Source: Bradyrhizobium cenepequi (GTDB lineage: Bacteria > Pseudomonadota > Alphaproteobacteria > Rhizobiales > Xanthobacteraceae). From it: a stretch of DNA of 64,000 bases. Shown here in pieces: positions 57,961 to 64,000 of this stretch. The position numbers and the translations under genes were made by a program. The stretch spans positions 25,024-89,023 of the forward strand of contig NZ_JAGKJI010000029.1 in NCBI RefSeq assembly GCF_020329485.1. The letters are read 5' to 3'. Positions within the stretch are counted from its first letter, which is position 1. Every line of letters begins with the position of its first letter. The notes under the pieces were generated by a model. That model was not told where the DNA came from, ran no database searches, and worked only from the letters and a program-made list of their open reading frames with translations.

Positions 57961-58362
57961 TCAGGCCTTGGCGAAGTTGAGTTCCACGCCCACCCCGTCC
58001 GGGTCGTAGAGGAAGAACTGGGTATCGCCGGTCCGTGGCACGATGCTTTCGCGGAATTGAACCTTGTGCTCCCGCAGGCGCCTGCGCACGCCATCGACGT
58101 CGGTGGCGGAAAAGGCGATGTGGTCGAGTCGGCCCGTGTCCTCGTATTTCTTTTCGGTGCCGCGGACCACGATGCCTTCGCGCGGCTTGCGGGTGCCCAT
58201 CAGGTGCACGGTGGCGAGGCCGCCGGAGTATAGCCAGTAGCCGGGGAAATCGAGCGGCGGGCGCTCGCCGTTCTCCAGACCCAGCACGTCGCAATAGAAA
58301 TTCTTGGTCTTCTCGAGGTCCTGGGGTTCGATCGTGTAGTGCTGCAGTGGACCAAGCGGCAT
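57961..58362 (-). CDS. VOC family (glyoxalase/dioxygenase-like) protein
   Basis: A 133-residue single VOC domain: MPLGPLQHYTIEPQDLEKTK, NFYCDVLGLENGERPPLDFP, GRLDHIAFSATDVDGVRRRL and QFFLYDPDGVGVELNF. His in the first and third strands and Glu near the end fit the metal site of the superfamily. AAGGAGAACACC precedes the ATG; a longer in-frame start is rejected as it runs through a repeat. It follows the flavin-dehydrogenase gene on the same strand after about 120 bases, so it may belong to the same aromatic catabolism unit. Confidence 0.85.
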   Translation of the reverse strand: MPLGPLQHYTIEPQDLEKTKNFYCDVLGLENGERPPLDFPGYWLYSGGLATVHLMGTRKPREGIVVRGTEKKYEDTGRLDHIAFSATDVDGVRRRLREHKVQFRESIVPRTGDTQFFLYDPDGVGVELNFAKA

Positions 58363-58381
58363 GGTGTTCTCCTTGGAAGCT

Positions 58382-58448
58382 ATAGCGTTTTCGAGCAAAG
58401 TGGATACCGGTTCGCGTGAAGAAAACGCGTCAAAACAAGAATCCAGAG
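58382..58448. repeat. Dispersed intergenic repeat (family A, short copy)
   Basis: TAGCGTTTTCGAGCAAAGTG, then GATACCGGTTCGCG, GAAGAAAACGCG and TCAAAACAAGAATC, matches a dispersed Bradyrhizobium repeat related to the copy at 8751-8836. It abuts the perfect palindrome at 58445. Confidence 0.6.
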
Positions 58449-58482
58449 CTTCGGTTCTGATTCGAATCAGAACCGAAGCTCT
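58445..58482. repeat. 38-bp perfect palindrome overlapping a stop codon
   Basis: AGAGCTTCGGTTCTGATTC (58445-58463) is followed immediately by its exact reverse complement (58464-58482), with no spacer; the centre is TTCGAA. It overlaps the first bases of the TAG stop of the flavin-dehydrogenase gene and would form a 19-bp hairpin in that gene's transcript (less a few loop bases). No T-run follows. Confidence 0.9.
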
Positions 58483-59668
58483 AGACGAAGGTGAGGTCGC
58501 AGTCGGCACCCATCATCCAGGCGCCGACGGTTTCGAAATGGCTGAGCCGGCCCTGCAACTGCTGGGTCACAGTGTGGATGTCGCGGAAGCGGCGCTCCAG
58601 CGGATGCCCGTCGAAGATCGCGGTGGCGCCCGCGGCATTGTAGGCGAAGTCGACGGCCTCGCGCGCCTTGTGGATGGCGTGGGTGGCGGCCATGCGAATG
58701 GTGATCCGCTGCTCGATCGTAATGTCGTTGCCGGCGACGAGGTCCTTCCAGATGTCGGCCATCGACTGCAGCACGAAGCCGCGCGCGGCGCGCAGATGGA
58801 CTTCGGCCTGGGCCAGGCCGGACTGCACCACGGCGTTGTCGCGCAGCGGGCTCTTGGCGCCGCGCGGTACCTTGTTGCGCGCCATGTCGACGAAATTATC
58901 GAGCGCGCCGCGGGCGATGCCGCAAGCGACGCCGGCAAAACCGACCTGGTAGCAGGTGCCAGAACCCATCCGGTAGAGCGGGCCGTCCTCGCGGCGTTCG
59001 CGGTCGAATTCGCGGGTGATCGAATGGTCCGCGCGGACGAAGAAGTCGTTCAGCGTGAACTGGTCGCTCGCGGTGCCGCGCAGCCCGACCGTATTCCAGA
59101 TGTCGGTCCATTCGACGTCCTCGGTCCGCACCAGCATGGTGCGCTCGATCTGCGAGGCGTTGGCGTCGCGTTTCGGCATGCCATCGGCTGCATAGATCGG
59201 GCAATGCGCGCCCAGCCAGGTGGCGTGCCGTCCGCCGGACGCGAACGACCAGGTGCCGGTGACCCGGTAGCCACCTTCGCATTCGACCGCCTTCACCTTC
59301 GGACCTGGACCCCAGGCCAGCACCGCCCGGGGATCGCTGAACACCGCATGTGCGACCGGCAGGTCGAGATAGGCGGCCGCCATTGCGCAACCGCCGGCCT
59401 GGCTCAGGCACCACGCCGTCGAGGCATCAGCCTGGGCGATGATCTCCATGACTTGGAAGAAGGTGAGGGGATCGGTCTCGATCCCCTGTGATGATTGCGG
59501 CAGCAACAGGCGAAACAGCCCGTAATCATGGAGCTGGTCAAGCAGAGGAGATGGCAACCGACGCGTTTGCTCGATCTCGTTTGCGGCCGCTGCGACCAGC
59601 GGCTGGACAGCTTTCGCGCGGGCGATCACGGCTGGATCGCCCGCGAGTTCAGCAGACGTCGCGATCAT
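58481..59668 (-). CDS. Acyl-CoA dehydrogenase-fold flavin enzyme, likely flavin-dependent monooxygenase
   Basis: A 395-residue member of the acyl-CoA dehydrogenase superfamily closest in feel to the HpaB/HsaA/DszC group: LRLLLPQSSQGIETDPLTFF-type N-terminus, STAWCLSQAGGCAMAAAYLD, YRVTGTWSFASGGRHATWLG and DIWNTVGLRGTASDQFTLND. The catalytic Glu of true acyl-CoA dehydrogenases is not apparent, so oxygenation of an aromatic or sulfur compound by FMNH2 is more likely. AGGAG lies upstream of the ATG. It starts 12 bases after the MFS gene's stop codon, so the two are co-transcribed. Confidence 0.82.
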   Translation of the reverse strand: MIATSAELAGDPAVIARAKAVQPLVAAAANEIEQTRRLPSPLLDQLHDYGLFRLLLPQSSQGIETDPLTFFQVMEIIAQADASTAWCLSQAGGCAMAAAYLDLPVAHAVFSDPRAVLAWGPGPKVKAVECEGGYRVTGTWSFASGGRHATWLGAHCPIYAADGMPKRDANASQIERTMLVRTEDVEWTDIWNTVGLRGTASDQFTLNDFFVRADHSITREFDRERREDGPLYRMGSGTCYQVGFAGVACGIARGALDNFVDMARNKVPRGAKSPLRDNAVVQSGLAQAEVHLRAARGFVLQSMADIWKDLVAGNDITIEQRITIRMAATHAIHKAREAVDFAYNAAGATAIFDGHPLERRFRDIHTVTQQLQGRLSHFETVGAWMMGADCDLTFV

Positions 59669-59680
59669 CGCTCAAGGCTC

Positions 59681-61087
59681 CTAGGCTTGGCGAACCGACG
59701 CGGCGGCCGCCACGTCGGCGCCGGCCGTCAGCTCCCGATCGATCTGTTCGATCGACTTGCCCCTGGTCTCGATGCCGAGGAAATAATAGACCAGACCGGC
59801 CATCAGGAACCAGCAGCCGAGATAGACAAAGGCGGTCGGGATTTGTGTCAGCGGCACATCAGGCTTCAGGTAGTTGTTTGAGCCGACGATCAGCGCAAGG
59901 CCGACCGGACCGATGATCTTGCCGATGCCACCGAAGCCATAGGCCGAGCCCATGCCGGTGGTGCGCAGATGCGAGGGCCAGACCTCTGCCGCATAGGGCC
60001 CGACAATGGCAAAGCCGCCATCGGCGAAGAAGAATGCCAGGGTCAAGATCAGCCAGAACGCCGAGACGCCGAACAGCGTGGCGTCGTAATGATAGCCAGC
60101 GATGATCGTCAGCGCGCCCGCGCCGAAGCCGAGCAGGCCGCCGGCGGTCCGCCGTCCCAGGAGCTCCGAGAAATAGGAGAAGGAGATGCGGCCGAGGAAG
60201 CCCGAGAGGCTGAGCAGGATCATCATCCTGGCGGCTTCCTGTGGCGTCGCCTTCAGGATCAACACGAACAGCGCCGGCGCCCACAGGGTGACGCCGTAGA
60301 CGCCGGTCTGGGCGCCGGCATTGCCGAGCCAGGAGACGATCAGGCTGCGCGGATATTTGAAGAGATCTAGCCAGCTCGTCTTGATGACCGGGCCGGCATC
60401 GGCCGCCGTCGGCAGCGGGAGAGAGGACGGCTCCACCTGGAGCGCCCAGGCCAGCGACTTGCGCGCTTCCTCGTAGCGGCCCTGGCGGCACAGCCAGCGC
60501 GGGCTCTCGGGAACCCAGAGCCGGACAAGCAGCACGAGCAGGGATGGCAGCAGGCCGATCGCAAACAACAGCCGCCACTGGTCTGAGCCCATGAAGGCAC
60601 CAAGGATGGCGCCAAGTCCGACGCCGAGCGGGATCACGCAGGTGACGAGGCCGCCGATCCAGCCACGCTTGTGCGAAGGCATGAACTCCTGCACCAGCGG
60701 CAGGTCCACGCAATAGAGACCGCCGACGCCGGTGCCGACGAAGAAGCGCATGATCGTGAGATAGATCCAACCGTTGTCAGGCGTGAAATAGAGCAGGCCC
60801 GTGGCGATAGAGAAGTTGAGCACGGTGCCGACGAACACGATACGGCGCCCGACGCGGTCGGCGAGCCATCCCCAGACGTAGGCTCCGATGATTGCGCCGA
60901 TACCGGAACTCATCAGCACGGTCGCCGATTGTCCGAAGGTGAGTTTCCACGGCCCGATCAGGAAGGCGAGCACGAATCCGATCAGGAAATAATCGAAGAA
61001 TTCCAGCGCGTCGCCGATGATGGCAGCCGAAAGGATCTTGATCTGGTTGCCGGTCAGACGCCTCCGGCGATCGAGAATCTCGAACAT
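59681..61087 (-). CDS. MFS transporter
   Basis: A 468-residue major facilitator with 12 predicted membrane segments. The N-terminal signature loop reads WGWLADRVGRRIVFVGTVLN and the domain-2 counterpart FSYFSELLGRRTAGG. It resembles the sugar/aromatic acid porter group (FFDYFLIGFVLAFLIG at the start). A conserved acidic residue in the first segment (EFFDYF) fits proton symport. AAGGGGAA precedes the ATG. As the first gene of the MFS-flavoenzyme-VOC group it may import the group's substrate. Confidence 0.88.
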   Translation of the reverse strand: MFEILDRRRRLTGNQIKILSAAIIGDALEFFDYFLIGFVLAFLIGPWKLTFGQSATVLMSSGIGAIIGAYVWGWLADRVGRRIVFVGTVLNFSIATGLLYFTPDNGWIYLTIMRFFVGTGVGGLYCVDLPLVQEFMPSHKRGWIGGLVTCVIPLGVGLGAILGAFMGSDQWRLLFAIGLLPSLLVLLVRLWVPESPRWLCRQGRYEEARKSLAWALQVEPSSLPLPTAADAGPVIKTSWLDLFKYPRSLIVSWLGNAGAQTGVYGVTLWAPALFVLILKATPQEAARMMILLSLSGFLGRISFSYFSELLGRRTAGGLLGFGAGALTIIAGYHYDATLFGVSAFWLILTLAFFFADGGFAIVGPYAAEVWPSHLRTTGMGSAYGFGGIGKIIGPVGLALIVGSNNYLKPDVPLTQIPTAFVYLGCWFLMAGLVYYFLGIETRGKSIEQIDRELTAGADVAAAASVRQA

Positions 61088-61277
61088 GGCGTTTCCCCTT
61101 GGCGCCTGTTCAATTGGTTCAAGCGGGCGTCGCGCCCATCGCCCCGCCTATGGTTAACAAGGCTATCCTTGAGCCGCGGCGAACGACAAGCCCACCAACA
61201 CGCGGGGCACGTCTGCGTTGTAACGATGAGGTGATGTATCCCGCTTTGCACAATCGCATTTGCGAGAGTAGACAGTT

Positions 61278-61925
61278 TCAGCGCTTGAGCAGGGTCTTGA
61301 GCTTCGCGTCCAGCTCCTCATAGGACATCGCTCCCTTCCATCGCTCGCCATTGACGAAGAAGGTTGGCGTCGCGTCGACCTTGAGCGTCTCCATTGCGTA
61401 GCGCTGGTCGGCAGCGATCTTGTCGAGCAGCGCCTGGTCGGTCTCGCAGGTTTCGACGTCCTGCTCGCTCATCCCGTTGAGCTTGCCGATCAGGATCAGC
61501 GTTTCCTTCGTTCGATCCATCAGGCCGGCCTGCTGCTTGAACATCGTCTCGATGACGGCGAAATGCTTTTCCGCATCGTCCTTGCCGATACAACGCACCA
61601 GCATCGAGGCGGCCGCTGCCTTGATGTCGAGCGGGAATTCGCGAAACACGAAGCGGACCTTGCCGGTGTCGATATATTTCGAACGGAGCATCGGAAATAC
61701 GTTCTCGCCGAATGCGGCGCAGTGCGGACAGCTCATCGAGGCATATTCGGTGATCGTCACCGGCGCTTTCGGCGAGCCGATTGCGATGTCAGGCAATGAT
61801 ACGGGCTTGGTGACAGCGGCGGTCGCGCTTTGTGCCTTCGCGTCGCGATAGGCCTTCGGGAAAGGGAAAGCAAGCAGGATACCCAAGGCGAGGGCGGCGG
61901 TAGCGGCACGACTGAGAAGACGCAA
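61278..61925 (-). CDS. DsbA family thiol:disulfide oxidoreductase
   Basis: A 215-residue periplasmic protein starting at a TTG (GGAG upstream). A signal peptide (hydrophobic residues 8-20) precedes a thioredoxin-fold domain with active site Cys66-Pro-His-Cys69 (YASMSCPHCAAFGENVFP), the same dipeptide as E. coli DsbA. The C-terminal part has DATPTFFVNGERWKGAMSYE, giving the cis-Pro loop (TPTFF). It resembles the DSBA-like thioredoxin group found in alphaproteobacteria. It converges with nothing and lies before a frameshifted MFS gene. Confidence 0.9.
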   Translation of the reverse strand: MRLLSRAATAALALGILLAFPFPKAYRDAKAQSATAAVTKPVSLPDIAIGSPKAPVTITEYASMSCPHCAAFGENVFPMLRSKYIDTGKVRFVFREFPLDIKAAAASMLVRCIGKDDAEKHFAVIETMFKQQAGLMDRTKETLILIGKLNGMSEQDVETCETDQALLDKIAADQRYAMETLKVDATPTFFVNGERWKGAMSYEELDAKLKTLLKR

Positions 61926-62021
61926 AGAAGCACTCCGAGAACGAATGTCTTATTCCGATGGCCAGCTCCGTCCGATACTTAGGCACTCCGGTCCCCTGGA
62001 ACCAGACCGGATTTGCAGGCG

Positions 62022-63235
62022 TCAATATTTCTTCATCTCGAAAGCAAAGCCGACCCATAACGCTACCGAGACCAAGCCAAGTGCGCCGAGCAGGACAAAC
62101 GTAGGCGGATAGCCGATCCATTGCGCGATCCAACCGCCGAGGGCAGGGCTCAGCGAAGCGCCGACACCTTGAACGGTAATCACTGCACCCTGTCCGAGAT
62201 TGATGCGGTCCCGTTCAGCGAGCGCGCGACCATTCCAGGGACGGCGACGCTCTGCAGGCCGGTCCCGATGCCATCAAGAATCTGCACGGGGAGCACGCCC
62301 CACCAGCCTGTGAGGAAGAACGCCAGGATGCCGCGCACCGGCAGCACCAGGAAGGACGCGAGAAGCACCGGCCAATAGCTGCGGCTTTCCGCCGCGCGCA
62401 TGCCGACGATCGAGGTCACGATCATGACGGCCTGCGCGATCACGATCGTCGTCGCCACGAAATCCGGGCCGTTGGCATGGCCGCCGGCAACCGCGGCCAA
62501 TCCATAGAGCGGAATGATCGCGGCATTGCCGAGATGGAAGGCGGCCAGCGCCAACGCGAGCACGAGCAGCGGTTTGTGCCTGGCCAGGACGGTGAAGCCG
62601 CTTGGCTGGCTCTCCGGATCATGCTCTCTCGCGCCGCGCGCGGCGTTGTTGTCGATGGCATCAGGTGGGATCAGGAGAACGCAGGCGATCGCAATGGCGC
62701 CGAAGATCGCCGCCAGCAGGAATACGGCCGTGTAGCCGTATTTCCAGCCAAGATAGCCCGATGCCGCTGCTCCGACCATATTGCCGGCATGGTTGAAGGC
62801 CTGGTTACGACCGTTCTGCCGGTTGAAGCCCTTCTGTCTGACGATGCCGAGCGTGATGCCGGTGACGGCGGGAATGATGGCGGCGCCGGCAAGCGAGGTC
62901 GCGATTTGCGATGCGGCGACGGTCCAGAAATTCTGCGAGACGAGAATCAGCGCTGATGCGGTGACAACGGCGACGCCCGGCACGATCACCCAGGCGCGCT
63001 TGTGACGGCTTGCATCGATGAAGCCGCCGATCGGGGTCGTGATCAGCATGCCCGCGACGTTACCTATCGTCATCGCGGTCCCGATCCAGCCGCTGGCCCA
63101 GCCATGTGCCTGCAGGAAGACGCCGACGAACGGCCCGATGCCGGACTGCATGTCCGCCATGAAGAAGTTCAGAGCGAGCAGAGGCCACAGCCGCGCCGCG
63201 TTGCCTGACCGCTCCTTCTTCATGCTGACACGCAT
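62022..63235 (-). pseudogene. MFS transporter gene interrupted by a frameshift
   Basis: From 63235 the reading frame gives a normal MFS protein (LWPLLALNFFMADMQSGIGP, then SRHKRAWVIVPGVAVVTASA) until ARSLNGTASISDRVQ and a TGA at 62180. The last membrane segments continue in another frame on the same strand: RINLGQGAVITVQGVG, LSPALGGWIAQWIGYPPTFV and FAFEMKKY, ending at 62022. The shift lies near 62208-62215, where a net loss equivalent to one base, for example a four-base deletion, would explain it. The product would lose about 60 residues including its last membrane segments. A sequencing error is the alternative. The start is uncertain. Confidence 0.75.
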
Positions 63236-63330
63236 GGCAAGTAGACTCACGGCTAGTTAAGCGATCACCAGATGATTCTCAGTGACCGGCGGCGGACTTC
63301 CGCTGCGGCGTCGGAACAAAGCGCGGGATC

Positions 63331-63549
63331 ATGAATTTGAAGGCGATGGTTCAAATCGACGTTCTTGAAAAACCGATAGAGCGTATCAAGGAAACCTGCG
63401 TGATGATGGGCATCACGGAGAAGTTCGACCGCGCGCTTCCGGAGCTTGAGACGTTCCTGGAAGGCGAAGTGGCAAAGGGAGAAACCCGTGAGACGCGGCT
63501 GACTTACGAGGGGCTCTGCTACCTGAAGCACATCTTCTCGAGGAAATAG
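63331..63549 (+). CDS. Small hypothetical protein
   Basis: A 72-residue soluble protein: MNLKAMVQIDVLEKPIERIK, then ETCVMMGITEKFDRALPELE and a basic/acidic C-terminal helix ending YLKHIFSRK. Codon use fits coding sequence of this genome. CGGGAT stands upstream of the ATG as a weak ribosome binding site. No family recognised. It lies between the frameshifted MFS gene and an IS element. Confidence 0.5.
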   Translation: MNLKAMVQIDVLEKPIERIKETCVMMGITEKFDRALPELETFLEGEVAKGETRETRLTYEGLCYLKHIFSRK

Positions 63550-63569
63550 TCGCGTCGCTGCATACGGGA

Positions 63570-63707
63570 ATGTTCTCACGGCGGGTCATCGGAAGACGGT
63601 CTCGGCATGCCTCCAGAGCCGTCGCAAGAGGTTTCAGATTTGCCGTCAACGTGGCGCAGTGGGGATCGTTCCTGATCGCCGTCCAGACGATCGCGCGGTT
63701 GGACTAG
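63570..63707 (+). other. Doubtful 45-codon ORF ending at the IS boundary
   Basis: The frame MFSRRVIGRRSRHASRAVAR continues to FLIAVQTIARLD, and its TAG is formed right at the apparent end of the IS element (CTAGGGTCTG). It may be the start of a gene cut by the insertion, or chance. The ribosome binding site is weak. Confidence 0.25.
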
Positions 63708-64000
63708 GGTCTGTTGGGATTCATCGGGAGTTTATCACGGCCGCGACCAGATGGATCATGGAGGCGAAGCTTTGATCGGTCTTTTCGGCGCGCATGGCGA
63801 TGCGTTTGAACTCCTTGAGCTTGCCGAAGAAGTTCTCGATGAGATGCCGCCATTTGTACATCTCCTCGTCGATGGTGAGAGGCTTGGCGCGGCGCGGATG
63901 CTGGGAGATGACGACCTTGGCGCCGCGCGCATCGAGTTCGGCGATGATGGCGTTGCTGTCGAACGCCTTGTCGGCGATCAGCGCGTCGAAGGCCAATCCC
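63706..64000 (-). mobile_element. Right-edge IS5-type insertion sequence, partial
   Basis: The element appears to end near 63706, where GGGTCTGTTGGGATTC begins, directly before the transposase stop codon. A terminal inverted repeat and a short target duplication (possibly CTAG/TNA) are expected for this group, but the other end lies beyond the window, so the boundary is inferred from sequence resemblance to IS5/IS427-type ends. Confidence 0.6.
63721..64000 (-). CDS. IS5 family transposase, C-terminal part
   Basis: The last 92 codons of a DDE transposase, open to the window edge. Visible are the second catalytic Asp block (LIADKAFDSNAIIAEL) and the third block with the catalytic Glu (KWRHLIENFFGKLKEFKRIA), then the conserved end DQSFASMIHLVAAVINSR. 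This is the C-terminal half of IS5/IS427-group enzymes, commonly encoded in two frames. The N-terminal half is outside the window. Confidence 0.85.
   Translation of the reverse strand, partial: GLAFDALIADKAFDSNAIIAELDARGAKVVISQHPRRAKPLTIDEEMYKWRHLIENFFGKLKEFKRIAMRAEKTDQSFASMIHLVAAVINSR

Noticed and set aside
1..64000. CRISPR array, prophage or integrated conjugative element
   Set aside because: No regularly spaced repeats, no phage or conjugation genes, and the tRNA-Lys has no adjacent integrase or duplicated 3' end.

Overview
The window looks like chromosome of a Bradyrhizobium-type alphaproteobacterium (order Hyphomicrobiales). The evidence is high GC with typical rhizobial codon use, a cyclic beta-(1,3)(1,6)-glucan locus (ndvB-ndvD-ndvC), a nasT-nasS-nirA nitrate assimilation locus, a phosphatidylcholine synthase, IalB and HspQ, and intergenic palindromes of kinds common in Bradyrhizobium genomes. 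Most of it is housekeeping and metabolic core; only the right edge carries a mobile element.

Layout. 1-1.3 kb: a truncated small ORF, a small exported protein, two very short coupled ORFs and tRNA-Lys(UUU). 1.5-7.2 kb: the glucan synthesis cluster. 7.3-16.4 kb: a SPOR-like membrane protein, glmU, glmS (UDP-GlcNAc supply), a DUF502 protein, a 6PGDH-like dehydrogenase and recG. 16.5-20.3 kb: sdhE overlapping mfd. 20.5-26.5 kb: small proteins, then a co-directional group of a YejA-type binding protein, a degenerate AMP-ligase and a degenerate GGDEF protein. 26.7-33 kb: ialB, hspQ, an AEC transporter, a ubiH-type hydroxylase, pcs-terC and a quinone oxidoreductase. 33-36.7 kb: argD with its leader, a DUF962-like membrane protein and rimO. 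36.8-42.3 kb: nasT-nasS, then nirA and a CysJ-like reductase. 42.7-45.3 kb: pxpBCA (5-oxoproline hydrolysis). 45.4-49.5 kb: RraA-like, cupin, DUF2147, PheC/SBP3-like and DUF1993 proteins. 49.5-56.5 kb: a six-gene ABC uptake plus amidase/hydroxyacid dehydrogenase operon. 57-64 kb: an LTXXQ protein, a VOC/flavin-dehydrogenase/MFS group, a DsbA-like protein, a frameshifted MFS gene, a small ORF and the end of an IS5-type element.

The most interesting signal is upstream of argD. A 29-codon ORF with 11 arginine codons (34435-34346, minus strand) is followed by an 11-bp intrinsic terminator. The heptamer CGCACCC occurs both within the Arg-codon cluster and in the terminator's 5' arm, and a segment between them can pair with either. 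This has the 1:2 / 2:3 / 3:4 architecture of a transcription attenuator, so argD is probably controlled by arginine through ribosome stalling. The leader ORF also seems to begin only a few bases after its predicted transcription start. Other points worth checking are a ~94-nt nested hairpin after the LTXXQ gene, a 38-bp perfect palindrome at 58445-58482, an orphan terminator with an operator-like site at 56.7 kb, and the predicted NADPH-dependent nitrite reductase pair.

All calls were made by reading the sequence, without database searches. Family names rest on recognised motifs and remembered family features.
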